DNA of 64,000 nucleotides. It comes from JAAFIP01 sp031367325 (GTDB lineage Bacteria > Pseudomonadota > Gammaproteobacteria > Burkholderiales > Burkholderiaceae_C). A model generated the notes under the pieces. It saw only the letters and a list, made by a program, of their open reading frames with translations. It did not search any database and was not told the origin of the DNA. The stretch is taken from positions 71,480-135,479 of the forward strand of contig JANLPQ010000084.1 in the NCBI GenBank assembly GCA_031367325.1, in the 5' to 3' direction. Positions 44,227 through 51,416 of the stretch are shown in pieces; the stretch's first letter is position 1, and each line of letters opens with the position of its first letter. Both the position numbers and the translations under genes were made by a program.

Positions 44227-44904
44227 TCATTTTTCTACCAGCCGTTTTTCAAGCTGTGGGTATAAAAAACCAAAAACCAATCCTAAGAAAACGCCGGCTA
44301 CCGCATCCCACATGACATGCTGTTTGATGGCCATGGTGGAATAAACTATGAGTAAGCACCAAACCCAGTTGACTATTTTTAACCACCATGGGCACTGAAT
44401 TTCGCGCAGCAGGGTATGCAGCGACATCCCCGTAAACACAGCAGTGGCCACGTGCAATGAAGGGAAGGCATTTCCAGACAAGTCTATTCTGCGCAAAATA
44501 GACAGAGTTGGATCCTGAAACCATGGCGCTGACGCACTGAAAGGCACCGCTGTGGGAAAGAATAAAAACGTCAACAACCCAGTAAGGCACAGCGCACCGA
44601 TGCCGCAGCCGTAGGCCACCAATCTCAAAAAACTTGGTTGCAGTGCTGGCACCAACGCGGTGTATACCCATAATGAAGCGTATAAGTAAAAAGCCGGTGG
44701 CCAAAATACAAGCCAATCGTCCACCCATGTGGTTGACATGATAGTTACAGGAAATGCAGGTGATCTGAGAAGTGCGAAGTAACTGTAAAAAAACAGCACC
44801 ATGAACAAAGCAGTGCCCGTGGATTTTAAAAACCACAGGCGCATAAAGCGTGAAGCCAATTGCGTGCACCAGTGGCACGTTGTAATAGAGGCAATTGGAT
44901 TCAT
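44227..44904 (-). CDS. PAP2 family phosphatase, aryl polyene cluster
   Basis: 225 residues with five or six membrane helices. ILRRIDLSGNAFPSLHVATA matches the PAP2 PSLH motif, and KQHVMWDAVAGVFLG gives the second His/Asp block; the KxxxxRP motif is weak. PAP2 enzymes remove phosphate from lipid phosphates. It is at the end of the cluster's minus-strand operon, overlapping the dehydratase gene by 4 bases, and may help attach or modify a lipid anchor. Confidence 0.75.
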   Translation of the reverse strand: MNPIASITTCHWCTQLASRFMRLWFLKSTGTALFMVLFFYSYFALLRSPAFPVTIMSTTWVDDWLVFWPPAFYLYASLWVYTALVPALQPSFLRLVAYGCGIGALCLTGLLTFLFFPTAVPFSASAPWFQDPTLSILRRIDLSGNAFPSLHVATAVFTGMSLHTLLREIQCPWWLKIVNWVWCLLIVYSTMAIKQHVMWDAVAGVFLGLVFGFLYPQLEKRLVEK

Positions 44905-45419
44905 GCGCCCGCCAAAAGACGTTCAGCAGAAGTCTGTGCGAAAGTAAATTCTAAGCTGGCAACTCGGCCTTGGTCACAACTGACTTCGCCCGTTACGTTC
45001 ACGGCGTCGTCAGCTAGTTCACGGGTATGAATGTCAAACCATAGTTTCATTTGAGGCATGACGGGCTTGCGAAAAAAACATTTTCGCACTGCTAACAATA
45101 CGCCAATATTGCCAAGCTGGCTGTTCCTGGCTTTAGGGTCGCCCGCCCGCAGGCCTGCGCCTGCGATTTGCGCTGCTGCTTCGATAATCATGACGCCTGG
45201 TACGATAGGTTTGCCAGGGAAGTGCCCTTTAAACACAAAAGAATCAGCTTCCCACATGGCCTCGCCTGTATAGTGGTCATGCGCCAGCACGGTGACATAT
45301 TTTGCAAACAGCATCGCATCGCGATGCGGAATATATTGTGCAATGGCAGCTGCATCCAAGTGCATTGGATAGGCAAACACTACAGTATCCATATTAGTAG
45401 GCTGCTCGTCAATAGACAT
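44901..45419 (-). CDS. FabZ-like 3-hydroxyacyl-ACP dehydratase (hot-dog fold)
   Basis: 172 residues. IPHRDAMLFAKYV is the FabZ-type start, and SFVFKGHFPGKPIVPGVMII followed by EAAAQIAGA has the catalytic His and Glu. It would remove water from beta-hydroxyacyl-ACP during polyene extension. The first 20 residues are an extra N-terminal stretch. It overlaps the PAP2 gene by 4 bases (ATGA). One of three dehydratase-like genes in the cluster. Confidence 0.8.
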   Translation of the reverse strand: MSIDEQPTNMDTVVFAYPMHLDAAAIAQYIPHRDAMLFAKYVTVLAHDHYTGEAMWEADSFVFKGHFPGKPIVPGVMIIEAAAQIAGAGLRAGDPKARNSQLGNIGVLLAVRKCFFRKPVMPQMKLWFDIHTRELADDAVNVTGEVSCDQGRVASLEFTFAQTSAERLLAGA

Positions 45420-45440
45420 AATATCTTGACCGCTGGGTTA

Positions 45441-46268
45441 TCAAAACTTAGTAAATATATAGCTTACAGCGAAACCTGCGGTGACAAAATTGCGTGTGGC
45501 TACTAAAGGGCTGTCTGCAAAAACAGCGCCTCGCAAGTTATCGTACCGTATATACGAGCCGATCCAAATATCTCCCATTTTGCGACTCAGCGATACTAAA
45601 AATTGTGCGCCTGCATAGCCGCTGCGCGATTGGTAGGCAGGACGCGCTGAAGTAACGTAAGCGGGTGCAACAGTGTAGAAAAGATCATTTTGTTTTTGGC
45701 TGGTAAATATGGGGCCTACTACAAAGCCAAGATTCCCGCCCGATAGTCCCCAAGGGTTTGAAATATCTAAGTTTAAATTGGGTGAAAAAGTCAAGCCAGC
45801 ATCGCGCGGTTTGCTCTCTAGGGTAACGCCTTGGCGTATGGGCAGGCGCAGCTTTAGCGTCATCGCTTTATTTTCAGGAGGCGTAAGTAAGATGTTAAGT
45901 TGGGGCCCTAGTTCTACCGATGGTTTTAAATCGGGCATTTCCCTGCGCAGGATAATGCCTTCACTTTTCGTGGGTGGCGAACCTGACAGGCTGATCGACA
46001 GCTCAACTCGGTCCGAGTTAAATATATCGCCACGAAGACCTTGTCGATCTGCCTTGAAAAAATCCCCACGGTATTCTATGTAAGGCACAGGAAGCACCAA
46101 CACGCTAGTCTGGTTTGAGCCACGATAAGCAGGAAAATGCAAAACCACTAAGCCAAGTCCTAGCTCTGTTTTGGGTAGCTCGGTATCAGGTGCTTGGGTT
46201 TGCGCACCAGCCAGGCTGCTAGCCAGAAGAGCACAGCATATGCAGGTGATTTGTATGAAACGGTGCAT
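45441..46268 (-). CDS. MipA/OmpV family outer membrane protein, aryl polyene cluster
   Basis: 275 residues from ATG 46268, five bases after the chorismatase stop; the longer frame overlaps that gene. A signal peptide (ITCICCALLASSLAGAQ) leads to TELGLGLVVLHFPAYRGSNQ, the MipA start, then beta strands ending in FAVSYIFTKF. MipA is not a usual part of aryl polyene clusters as I know them, so a local role in outer membrane handling of the pigment is inference. Confidence 0.8.
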   Translation of the reverse strand: MHRFIQITCICCALLASSLAGAQTQAPDTELPKTELGLGLVVLHFPAYRGSNQTSVLVLPVPYIEYRGDFFKADRQGLRGDIFNSDRVELSISLSGSPPTKSEGIILRREMPDLKPSVELGPQLNILLTPPENKAMTLKLRLPIRQGVTLESKPRDAGLTFSPNLNLDISNPWGLSGGNLGFVVGPIFTSQKQNDLFYTVAPAYVTSARPAYQSRSGYAGAQFLVSLSRKMGDIWIGSYIRYDNLRGAVFADSPLVATRNFVTAGFAVSYIFTKF

Positions 46269-46273
46269 AGTAT

Positions 46274-47341
46274 TTACGAAGAAGTGAAGATTACAGGTGC
46301 TGGTTTGATAGTTTTCCATGCGATACCTTCGATTTCAACATCTAGATCATTGCGGCATATATCCGCATTCAAATACGCAGCCAGTGCATTAGAGCCTATG
46401 CGTTCTTCTATCAGGCTTTGAACGAGTGCGGCATCTTTTTCATGGCGCACATAGACGCGCATATTGAGATCTTGCAACTGATAGTTGCTGTCTGCTTGGC
46501 TGCGCAAATTAGCTTGATTTAGTACAGCTTGTAAATTTCGCAAGGTTTCAAGGGTTTGACTGCGTACATCACCTGTATGCAGCGTCTGGTGTCCTACGAT
46601 ACTTGCGGTGCCGGATATGAACAATAACTCTTGTTGGTGCAGATTTGCCAGACTGGCACGAGAAAAAGTAGGGCTGCGTAACCCATATTGCTTTGGGTAG
46701 TTGTAGGCACTTACTTGGCGAGGATTTTCGACAGGAACGGTAGGACTGCGGCCCGCCAAAAAAGCCACACTCAACGGTCCTGCATGTACACCCAGCGCAC
46801 ACGCCGCAGGTACATTGCCCGTTACGCTGCGCGCGGCATTTGCGAAGCCTTGTTGTCTACCAGCATTAAATTGCTGATAACGCTCTAAACCATCCGCCAC
46901 GTCTGTGATGTTTGGAATATAGTTCCATGCGCGCCACAAATACGGATAGTTGTATTTTTCTAAAACTTCGAACAGTTGCCTGTAAGCGCTTTGTGCCACT
47001 AGCTCGAGCGGACGTAATCCGGCAACAATATCAGACTCTGGTATTTCAACGACGCCAAAAAGTAGATCGTCGTTGTAATTGCAGCGCATTCCAGGGGTTT
47101 GTACCGCGACCACAGGTGATTTGCTCAGCCATAGCTCTGCATGGTCTTGTGCTGTGCTTAATAGAGGCTTGGCATGTACATGCTGATGTACGCTTTGAAT
47201 ATCCCCTTCTGAACTTTGTAGACCAAAGGTGATGTGCGCGAAATTATGAGGTGCCTGCTCAGAATTAGCGTTGCTATCGAGGGCAGACACGGCCTTAAGT
47301 GAAGAAACTACTAGCTGAGGGGAACTGGAAAATCCCGACAT
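46274..47341 (-). CDS. Chorismatase (FkbO/Hyg5/XanB2-like), aryl starter synthesis
   Basis: 355 residues. YPYLWRAWNYIPNITDVADG followed by LERYQQFNAGRQQ, and SAYNYPKQYGLRSPTFSRAS, are conserved blocks of FkbO/Hyg5-type chorismatases. In Xanthomonas, XanB2 splits chorismate into 3- and 4-hydroxybenzoate, the precursor of xanthomonadin. Here it would supply the hydroxybenzoate starter unit. It lies 5 bases after the ketosynthase stop in the minus-strand operon. Which isomer is made cannot be read by eye. Confidence 0.85.
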   Translation of the reverse strand: MSGFSSSPQLVVSSLKAVSALDSNANSEQAPHNFAHITFGLQSSEGDIQSVHQHVHAKPLLSTAQDHAELWLSKSPVVAVQTPGMRCNYNDDLLFGVVEIPESDIVAGLRPLELVAQSAYRQLFEVLEKYNYPYLWRAWNYIPNITDVADGLERYQQFNAGRQQGFANAARSVTGNVPAACALGVHAGPLSVAFLAGRSPTVPVENPRQVSAYNYPKQYGLRSPTFSRASLANLHQQELLFISGTASIVGHQTLHTGDVRSQTLETLRNLQAVLNQANLRSQADSNYQLQDLNMRVYVRHEKDAALVQSLIEERIGSNALAAYLNADICRNDLDVEIEGIAWKTIKPAPVIFTSS

Positions 47342-47346
47342 ATTTG

Positions 47347-48624
47347 TTATCCCGTTAGCAGGTCAAATTTACGGGCAATCAAAGACACATTGGTACCACC
47401 GAAAGCAAAAGAATTAGACATCACGGCATCTAGTTTTAAATTGCGGCGCGCTGTGTGGGGGATAAAATCAAGATCACAAGCAGCATCAGGATGGTCTAAA
47501 TGGGCTGTCGGAGGAGCGTTACCAGAGTCTAACGCCATCACGCTGATGGCAAACTCTAGCGCCCCACCTGCACCGATCAAATGTCCATGCACTGCTTTGG
47601 TGGAGCTGATGGCCAACTGATGTGCGTGCTGACCGAAAGCGGATTTGATTGCGTCAGTTTCTGTGACATCGCCTGCTGTTGTCGCCGTGCCGTGCGCATT
47701 GAGATAACCGATACGGTGAGCTGGCATGTTTGAGTCTGCAAGTGCGTCCTTCATGGCATTAAATTGTCCATCGACCGATGGCAAAGTAATATGCACGCCA
47801 TCGGTTGTCGTACCATAGCCGCATAGCTCAGCATACGGCCTGCGACTGCAAGTGGGCTCAGAGCCTTCAGCATGCAAAACTAAAGCTGCGGCACCTTCAC
47901 CTAACACAAACCCTGTCCGTTGCGCGTCAAATGGACGGCAACTGGTGTGCGGGGCGTCGTCATGTCGTTTGGCCATGACGCGAAGCGCATTCCATGCTAC
48001 GAAAGAGCCTGGAGTCAACATTGCTTCAGTACCTATCACGATAGCGGTATCAATATAACCATGACGTAGCGCGCGATAGGCCTCACCCAGCGCTACTGCC
48101 GAAGATGCGCAGGCAATAGAGTAGGTAAAACTTTGGCCTCGCAGCTGATGTGCAATAGAGATAGCCGCAGCGGCAGAATTAGCCATCATCCTAGGCACTG
48201 CCAAAGGATGCATGATGGTAGGATCGCGATTTTCTGCGGCTGCGCGTTGTAGTTGTTCAAAAAACCGTGTGTACAGAGCGTCAATGGTCTGTGCGCCACC
48301 CATGCCAATACCCACGTACACACCTGTGCGGGTTTTTTGTTGCGCAGTGGCTTGGTAGCCTGCATCTGCAAGGGCTTCTTGTGCGACAGCTAATGCGAAT
48401 TGGGTTGCCCTGTCCAAGCCTGCGATGGCTCTAGTTTGGCCAGTTTCAAAATCAGCCGAGACTTGGGCGGCTAGTGCATCTGGCAGTAGCTTCAGAATAG
48501 ATGCTGGTGCGCTAGCGATGGCGCTACGGCCTAACAGTGCGGCTTCGAAGGTGCTAGCGCTGCTTAGCCCCAAAGGGGTTACCATGCCTATACCCCGGAT
48601 GCTGACTTTGTGCAAACTAGGCAC
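47347..48624 (-). CDS. Beta-ketoacyl-ACP synthase, aryl polyene cluster
   Basis: 425 residues from a GTG at 48624, chosen because VSIRGIGMVTPLG then sits at the usual place; the frame opens as far as 48678 inside the ACP gene. The full Cys-His-His triad is present: TYSIACASSAVALGEA, NAHGTATTAGDVTETDA, STKAVHGHLIGAGGALE. It would extend the polyene by decarboxylative condensation. It overlaps the ACP stop by 8 bases. The cluster has a second complete ketosynthase at 56260. Confidence 0.85.
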   Translation of the reverse strand: MPSLHKVSIRGIGMVTPLGLSSASTFEAALLGRSAIASAPASILKLLPDALAAQVSADFETGQTRAIAGLDRATQFALAVAQEALADAGYQATAQQKTRTGVYVGIGMGGAQTIDALYTRFFEQLQRAAAENRDPTIMHPLAVPRMMANSAAAAISIAHQLRGQSFTYSIACASSAVALGEAYRALRHGYIDTAIVIGTEAMLTPGSFVAWNALRVMAKRHDDAPHTSCRPFDAQRTGFVLGEGAAALVLHAEGSEPTCSRRPYAELCGYGTTTDGVHITLPSVDGQFNAMKDALADSNMPAHRIGYLNAHGTATTAGDVTETDAIKSAFGQHAHQLAISSTKAVHGHLIGAGGALEFAISVMALDSGNAPPTAHLDHPDAACDLDFIPHTARRNLKLDAVMSNSFAFGGTNVSLIARKFDLLTG

Positions 48625-48913
48625 CAGACGATGCGAGTGATTTTTCAGCCGCGGCCACATCAGGCCATTTACCGCCATTTTTGGTCAAAACGATTTGTTC
48701 CATATGCGCAACTACTTCATTCAATGTCATGCTTTGGAATTGCATCACATCATTTACATGGATACCGTAGCGGTCCTCCACTTCGAAGAGCATTTCGACT
48801 ACACCCAAAGAGTCAAGTCCTAAGTCCACCATCTTGAGGTTGGGGTCTGCCAGTTTCTCGGGCGTAATACCGCCCTGCATCAGCAAAAAATCATCAATAA
48901 CTTGACGCAACAT
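48617..48913 (-). CDS. Acyl carrier protein 1, aryl polyene cluster
   Basis: 98 residues. KMVDLGLDSLGVVEMLFEVE carries the Ser for the 4-prime-phosphopantetheine arm. The C-terminus is longer than needed and ends in a Lys/Ala-rich tail that overlaps the ketosynthase start. Aryl polyene systems use two ACPs, and the other lies at 63449. It follows the acyltransferase gene by 15 bases in the operon. Confidence 0.9.
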   Translation of the reverse strand: MLRQVIDDFLLMQGGITPEKLADPNLKMVDLGLDSLGVVEMLFEVEDRYGIHVNDVMQFQSMTLNEVVAHMEQIVLTKNGGKWPDVAAAEKSLASSGA

Positions 48914-48928
48914 AGAGGTCTCCGCTTA

Positions 48929-49705
48929 CTATTTCAAAAATTTGAGGTTTGTAGAACTACCCAAATTTTCCCGATAGTAAGATTCTAGCCTTTCGGTCAT
49001 AGCTATTCTGTCCTTATCGGCAGTGAATTTAAGCCCTAACCGTAGATTAATACACAATGGAAGCGTGGGCTTTCGCCAGATGGGCCAATATTTACCTAGG
49101 TATTGGGTACTAAATTCAATAAACAGGCTCTGAATTGGCACACCAGATCGAGCGGATATGAATGCAGACGTGTGACTAAAGGTGTTCACTGGAGCGATCA
49201 ATGTCCGAGTGCCTTCTGGGAAGATAACCACAAGCGAGCCTCTATTTAGTTCATCGCAGGCCTGACGCATCAGTTGCAGCGGATCATCATTACTGATATA
49301 GCCAGATAAGCGTGCCATGGGCCCAAAAAGTAAATTGCTTCTTAAGCTAGCTTTCATTACACAAGTTGCATGCGGCAGTCGTGACAACAGGACCACCGCA
49401 TCCAAAAGCGATGGATGATTGGCTATCACTATTAAGGGCCTCTGCGCATTGAGCGAGTCAAGGGCGCAGGCGTTGATTCTGACAAAACAAAAGATCTTTA
49501 AAAACCAAAGGTAACTAGCTAGCGTCCAACTGATGAATCTGCGCCCTAAAGGAATGCGGATCTTTGCAGGCAAACACAACATTAATAATGCAAAAGGTAA
49601 ACCCAACAAGCATAAGAACGCTAGGCATCCAAGCCCTAGAAGCATCGCTAGATATTCATAAAAGGAGCTAAATAGACGGGCAATGATGTTAAAAAAGCGC
49701 GCCAT
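48929..49705 (-). CDS. PlsC-like acyltransferase, aryl polyene cluster
   Basis: 258 residues from ATG 49705 (a TTG at 49753 is possible). The N-terminus is hydrophobic (YLAMLLGLGCLAFLCLLGLP). VIANHPSLLDAVVLLSRLPH holds the HX4D catalytic motif, and VVIFPEGTRT the substrate-binding block. It would move an acyl group onto a glycerol or similar acceptor, probably in anchoring the polyene. It is 64 bases downstream of the flavin enzyme. Confidence 0.8.
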   Translation of the reverse strand: MARFFNIIARLFSSFYEYLAMLLGLGCLAFLCLLGLPFALLMLCLPAKIRIPLGRRFISWTLASYLWFLKIFCFVRINACALDSLNAQRPLIVIANHPSLLDAVVLLSRLPHATCVMKASLRSNLLFGPMARLSGYISNDDPLQLMRQACDELNRGSLVVIFPEGTRTLIAPVNTFSHTSAFISARSGVPIQSLFIEFSTQYLGKYWPIWRKPTLPLCINLRLGLKFTADKDRIAMTERLESYYRENLGSSTNLKFLK

Positions 49706-49769
49706 GAATGTAATTAATCTGGGTGTATGCGCAATGTAGCTGTGAGCCTCCAAGGTGCGGGCGCAATTT

Positions 49770-51395
49770 TTAAGCCACCTTACCGAATAAAAACTGCACT
49801 TCCCGATTTTGCGCTAGCGTATACGCAGTTGGATGCAGCAACGCTATAAGCTTATCGGCATCCAGATCTGCATAGTCCAGTTGTGCTGTTACCACTATCT
49901 CTGCCGCCAGAGCATGGAGTTGTTGTAACTGCATATCCATACGTTCCATGAATTGCACATCAGTTAAATCATCGCGTAGTTCTTTATTCAGCTGTGCAAA
50001 CCAAGGCAAACTGGCTTGGTCTAACATTTCAGGCAAATTGCGCTTGGCACTAACGAGGTTCCATGAGCGCAAAAATAGTTGCATTTCAACATTGATGGCT
50101 TGAATGGCAGACAGCTTAGCGCGCATGCGCGCCATGCAACTGACATCAATTAGTTTATTTTGGAAAAATAACTGACACATCACACCCCAGTAGTAGGCAT
50201 AGTCCCAAATTACCTTGACTGGCATGACTTCTGGATCGCCAAAAATTTTATACTGGTCTGTATACAAAGTTAGCATGTTCCGGTAGAGCGAGAAATAAAT
50301 TTGCTCGTAAATTTCAGCCATCATGGAGGTGGCGCCCTGCTCTTGGTCTATGGCAATGAGCTCGGTAATGTAGGTATTGGAAATGGCAATAAAATCACTG
50401 CCTGGCGAATAAAAGGGGTCTAGAAAAAGCCCAGCCTCACCAGTCAAAGCCCAGCGATTAGTGCCTGAAAAGACTTTTTTACAACCGTAAGAAAAGCGTT
50501 TGAAAAACGCGAAATCCTGCAGCTTGTCGCGGCGAGAATCTAACGCCTTGTAGAGTTGTGGCTGCCGTATCTTGAACCACTCCATAGCTTTCTCAAAGCT
50601 GTTGATCTGGTCAATAGGGTGTAATTTCGCATCGGCCACAATACCCACTGAGTGAGAGCCTGAAGATAACGGGATCAACCAAGCCCAATAACCCTCTCCT
50701 ACCAAATGATTGGTAGAAAGCCAGCGATTGCGGGGAGTGCATCGGTTAAGCCACGACTCGTCAGTAGACCAATCATTGATATCAATACGGTCAGATATGC
50801 GAAACCATATTGCATTGGCGTCATGGGCGTTTTGTTCTGCTAAATTGAGCTTACGCTTAATCAGTCCTGCACGACCGGAGGCGTCGCATAGCCAGCGCGA
50901 CTGCACATGGTGCGATGAACCACCTGCCTCAAAATGCACTTGGTGTAGGGCGTTATTCTCAGATATTGCAAAGCTGCGAATAACAGCACTATCAATAAAA
51001 GTCACGCCTTTTGCTTGAGCCAGTTTGGCCAGTTCGTTCTCGAAAATGCCTCGGTCTAACTGATAGCTAGGGGTGGACAACACATGGCTAGCGCCTAGCT
51101 CGGTAACGTTTTGTAGATCATTGCGACCGTCTGAGAAAAAAAATCTAAATCCAAATTTCTTTAATTGTGCGCTGTCCAGATGCGATTTGAGACCTAAAAT
51201 TTTTTCAAAATAATGTGCACCAATTTCTACTGATGATTCACCCACTTTGTGAGCCGCGTGGGGCACAGGGTGAGCTCTACGCTCAATCACAGTGACACTC
51301 AATTGCGGTAGCTTTTGTTTGATTTGAAGCGCCAGCGTAAGCCCTGCAAGGCCCCCTCCCATGATTAGAATATCTGAATAATTCTGCGCTGACAT
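49770..51395 (-). CDS. Flavin-dependent halogenase-like oxidoreductase, aryl polyene cluster
   Basis: 541 residues. FAD fold at the N-terminus (IMGGGLAGLTLALQ, 11-24). Both motifs that mark flavin halogenases are present: WAWLIP (237-242, WxWxIP) and FLDPFYSPG (324-332, FxxPxxSxG). HKVGESSVEIGAHYF (49-63) resembles the KVGEx block of relatives in these clusters. Xanthomonadins are brominated, so halogenation of the aryl ring is plausible. Some relatives are annotated only as oxidoreductases. It begins the minus-strand operon, 21 bases from the divergent exporter. Confidence 0.75.
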   Translation of the reverse strand: MSAQNYSDILIMGGGLAGLTLALQIKQKLPQLSVTVIERRAHPVPHAAHKVGESSVEIGAHYFEKILGLKSHLDSAQLKKFGFRFFFSDGRNDLQNVTELGASHVLSTPSYQLDRGIFENELAKLAQAKGVTFIDSAVIRSFAISENNALHQVHFEAGGSSHHVQSRWLCDASGRAGLIKRKLNLAEQNAHDANAIWFRISDRIDINDWSTDESWLNRCTPRNRWLSTNHLVGEGYWAWLIPLSSGSHSVGIVADAKLHPIDQINSFEKAMEWFKIRQPQLYKALDSRRDKLQDFAFFKRFSYGCKKVFSGTNRWALTGEAGLFLDPFYSPGSDFIAISNTYITELIAIDQEQGATSMMAEIYEQIYFSLYRNMLTLYTDQYKIFGDPEVMPVKVIWDYAYYWGVMCQLFFQNKLIDVSCMARMRAKLSAIQAINVEMQLFLRSWNLVSAKRNLPEMLDQASLPWFAQLNKELRDDLTDVQFMERMDMQLQQLHALAAEIVVTAQLDYADLDADKLIALLHPTAYTLAQNREVQFLFGKVA

Positions 51396-51416
51396 GTTGC
51401 TTACTTTCCGTATGTG

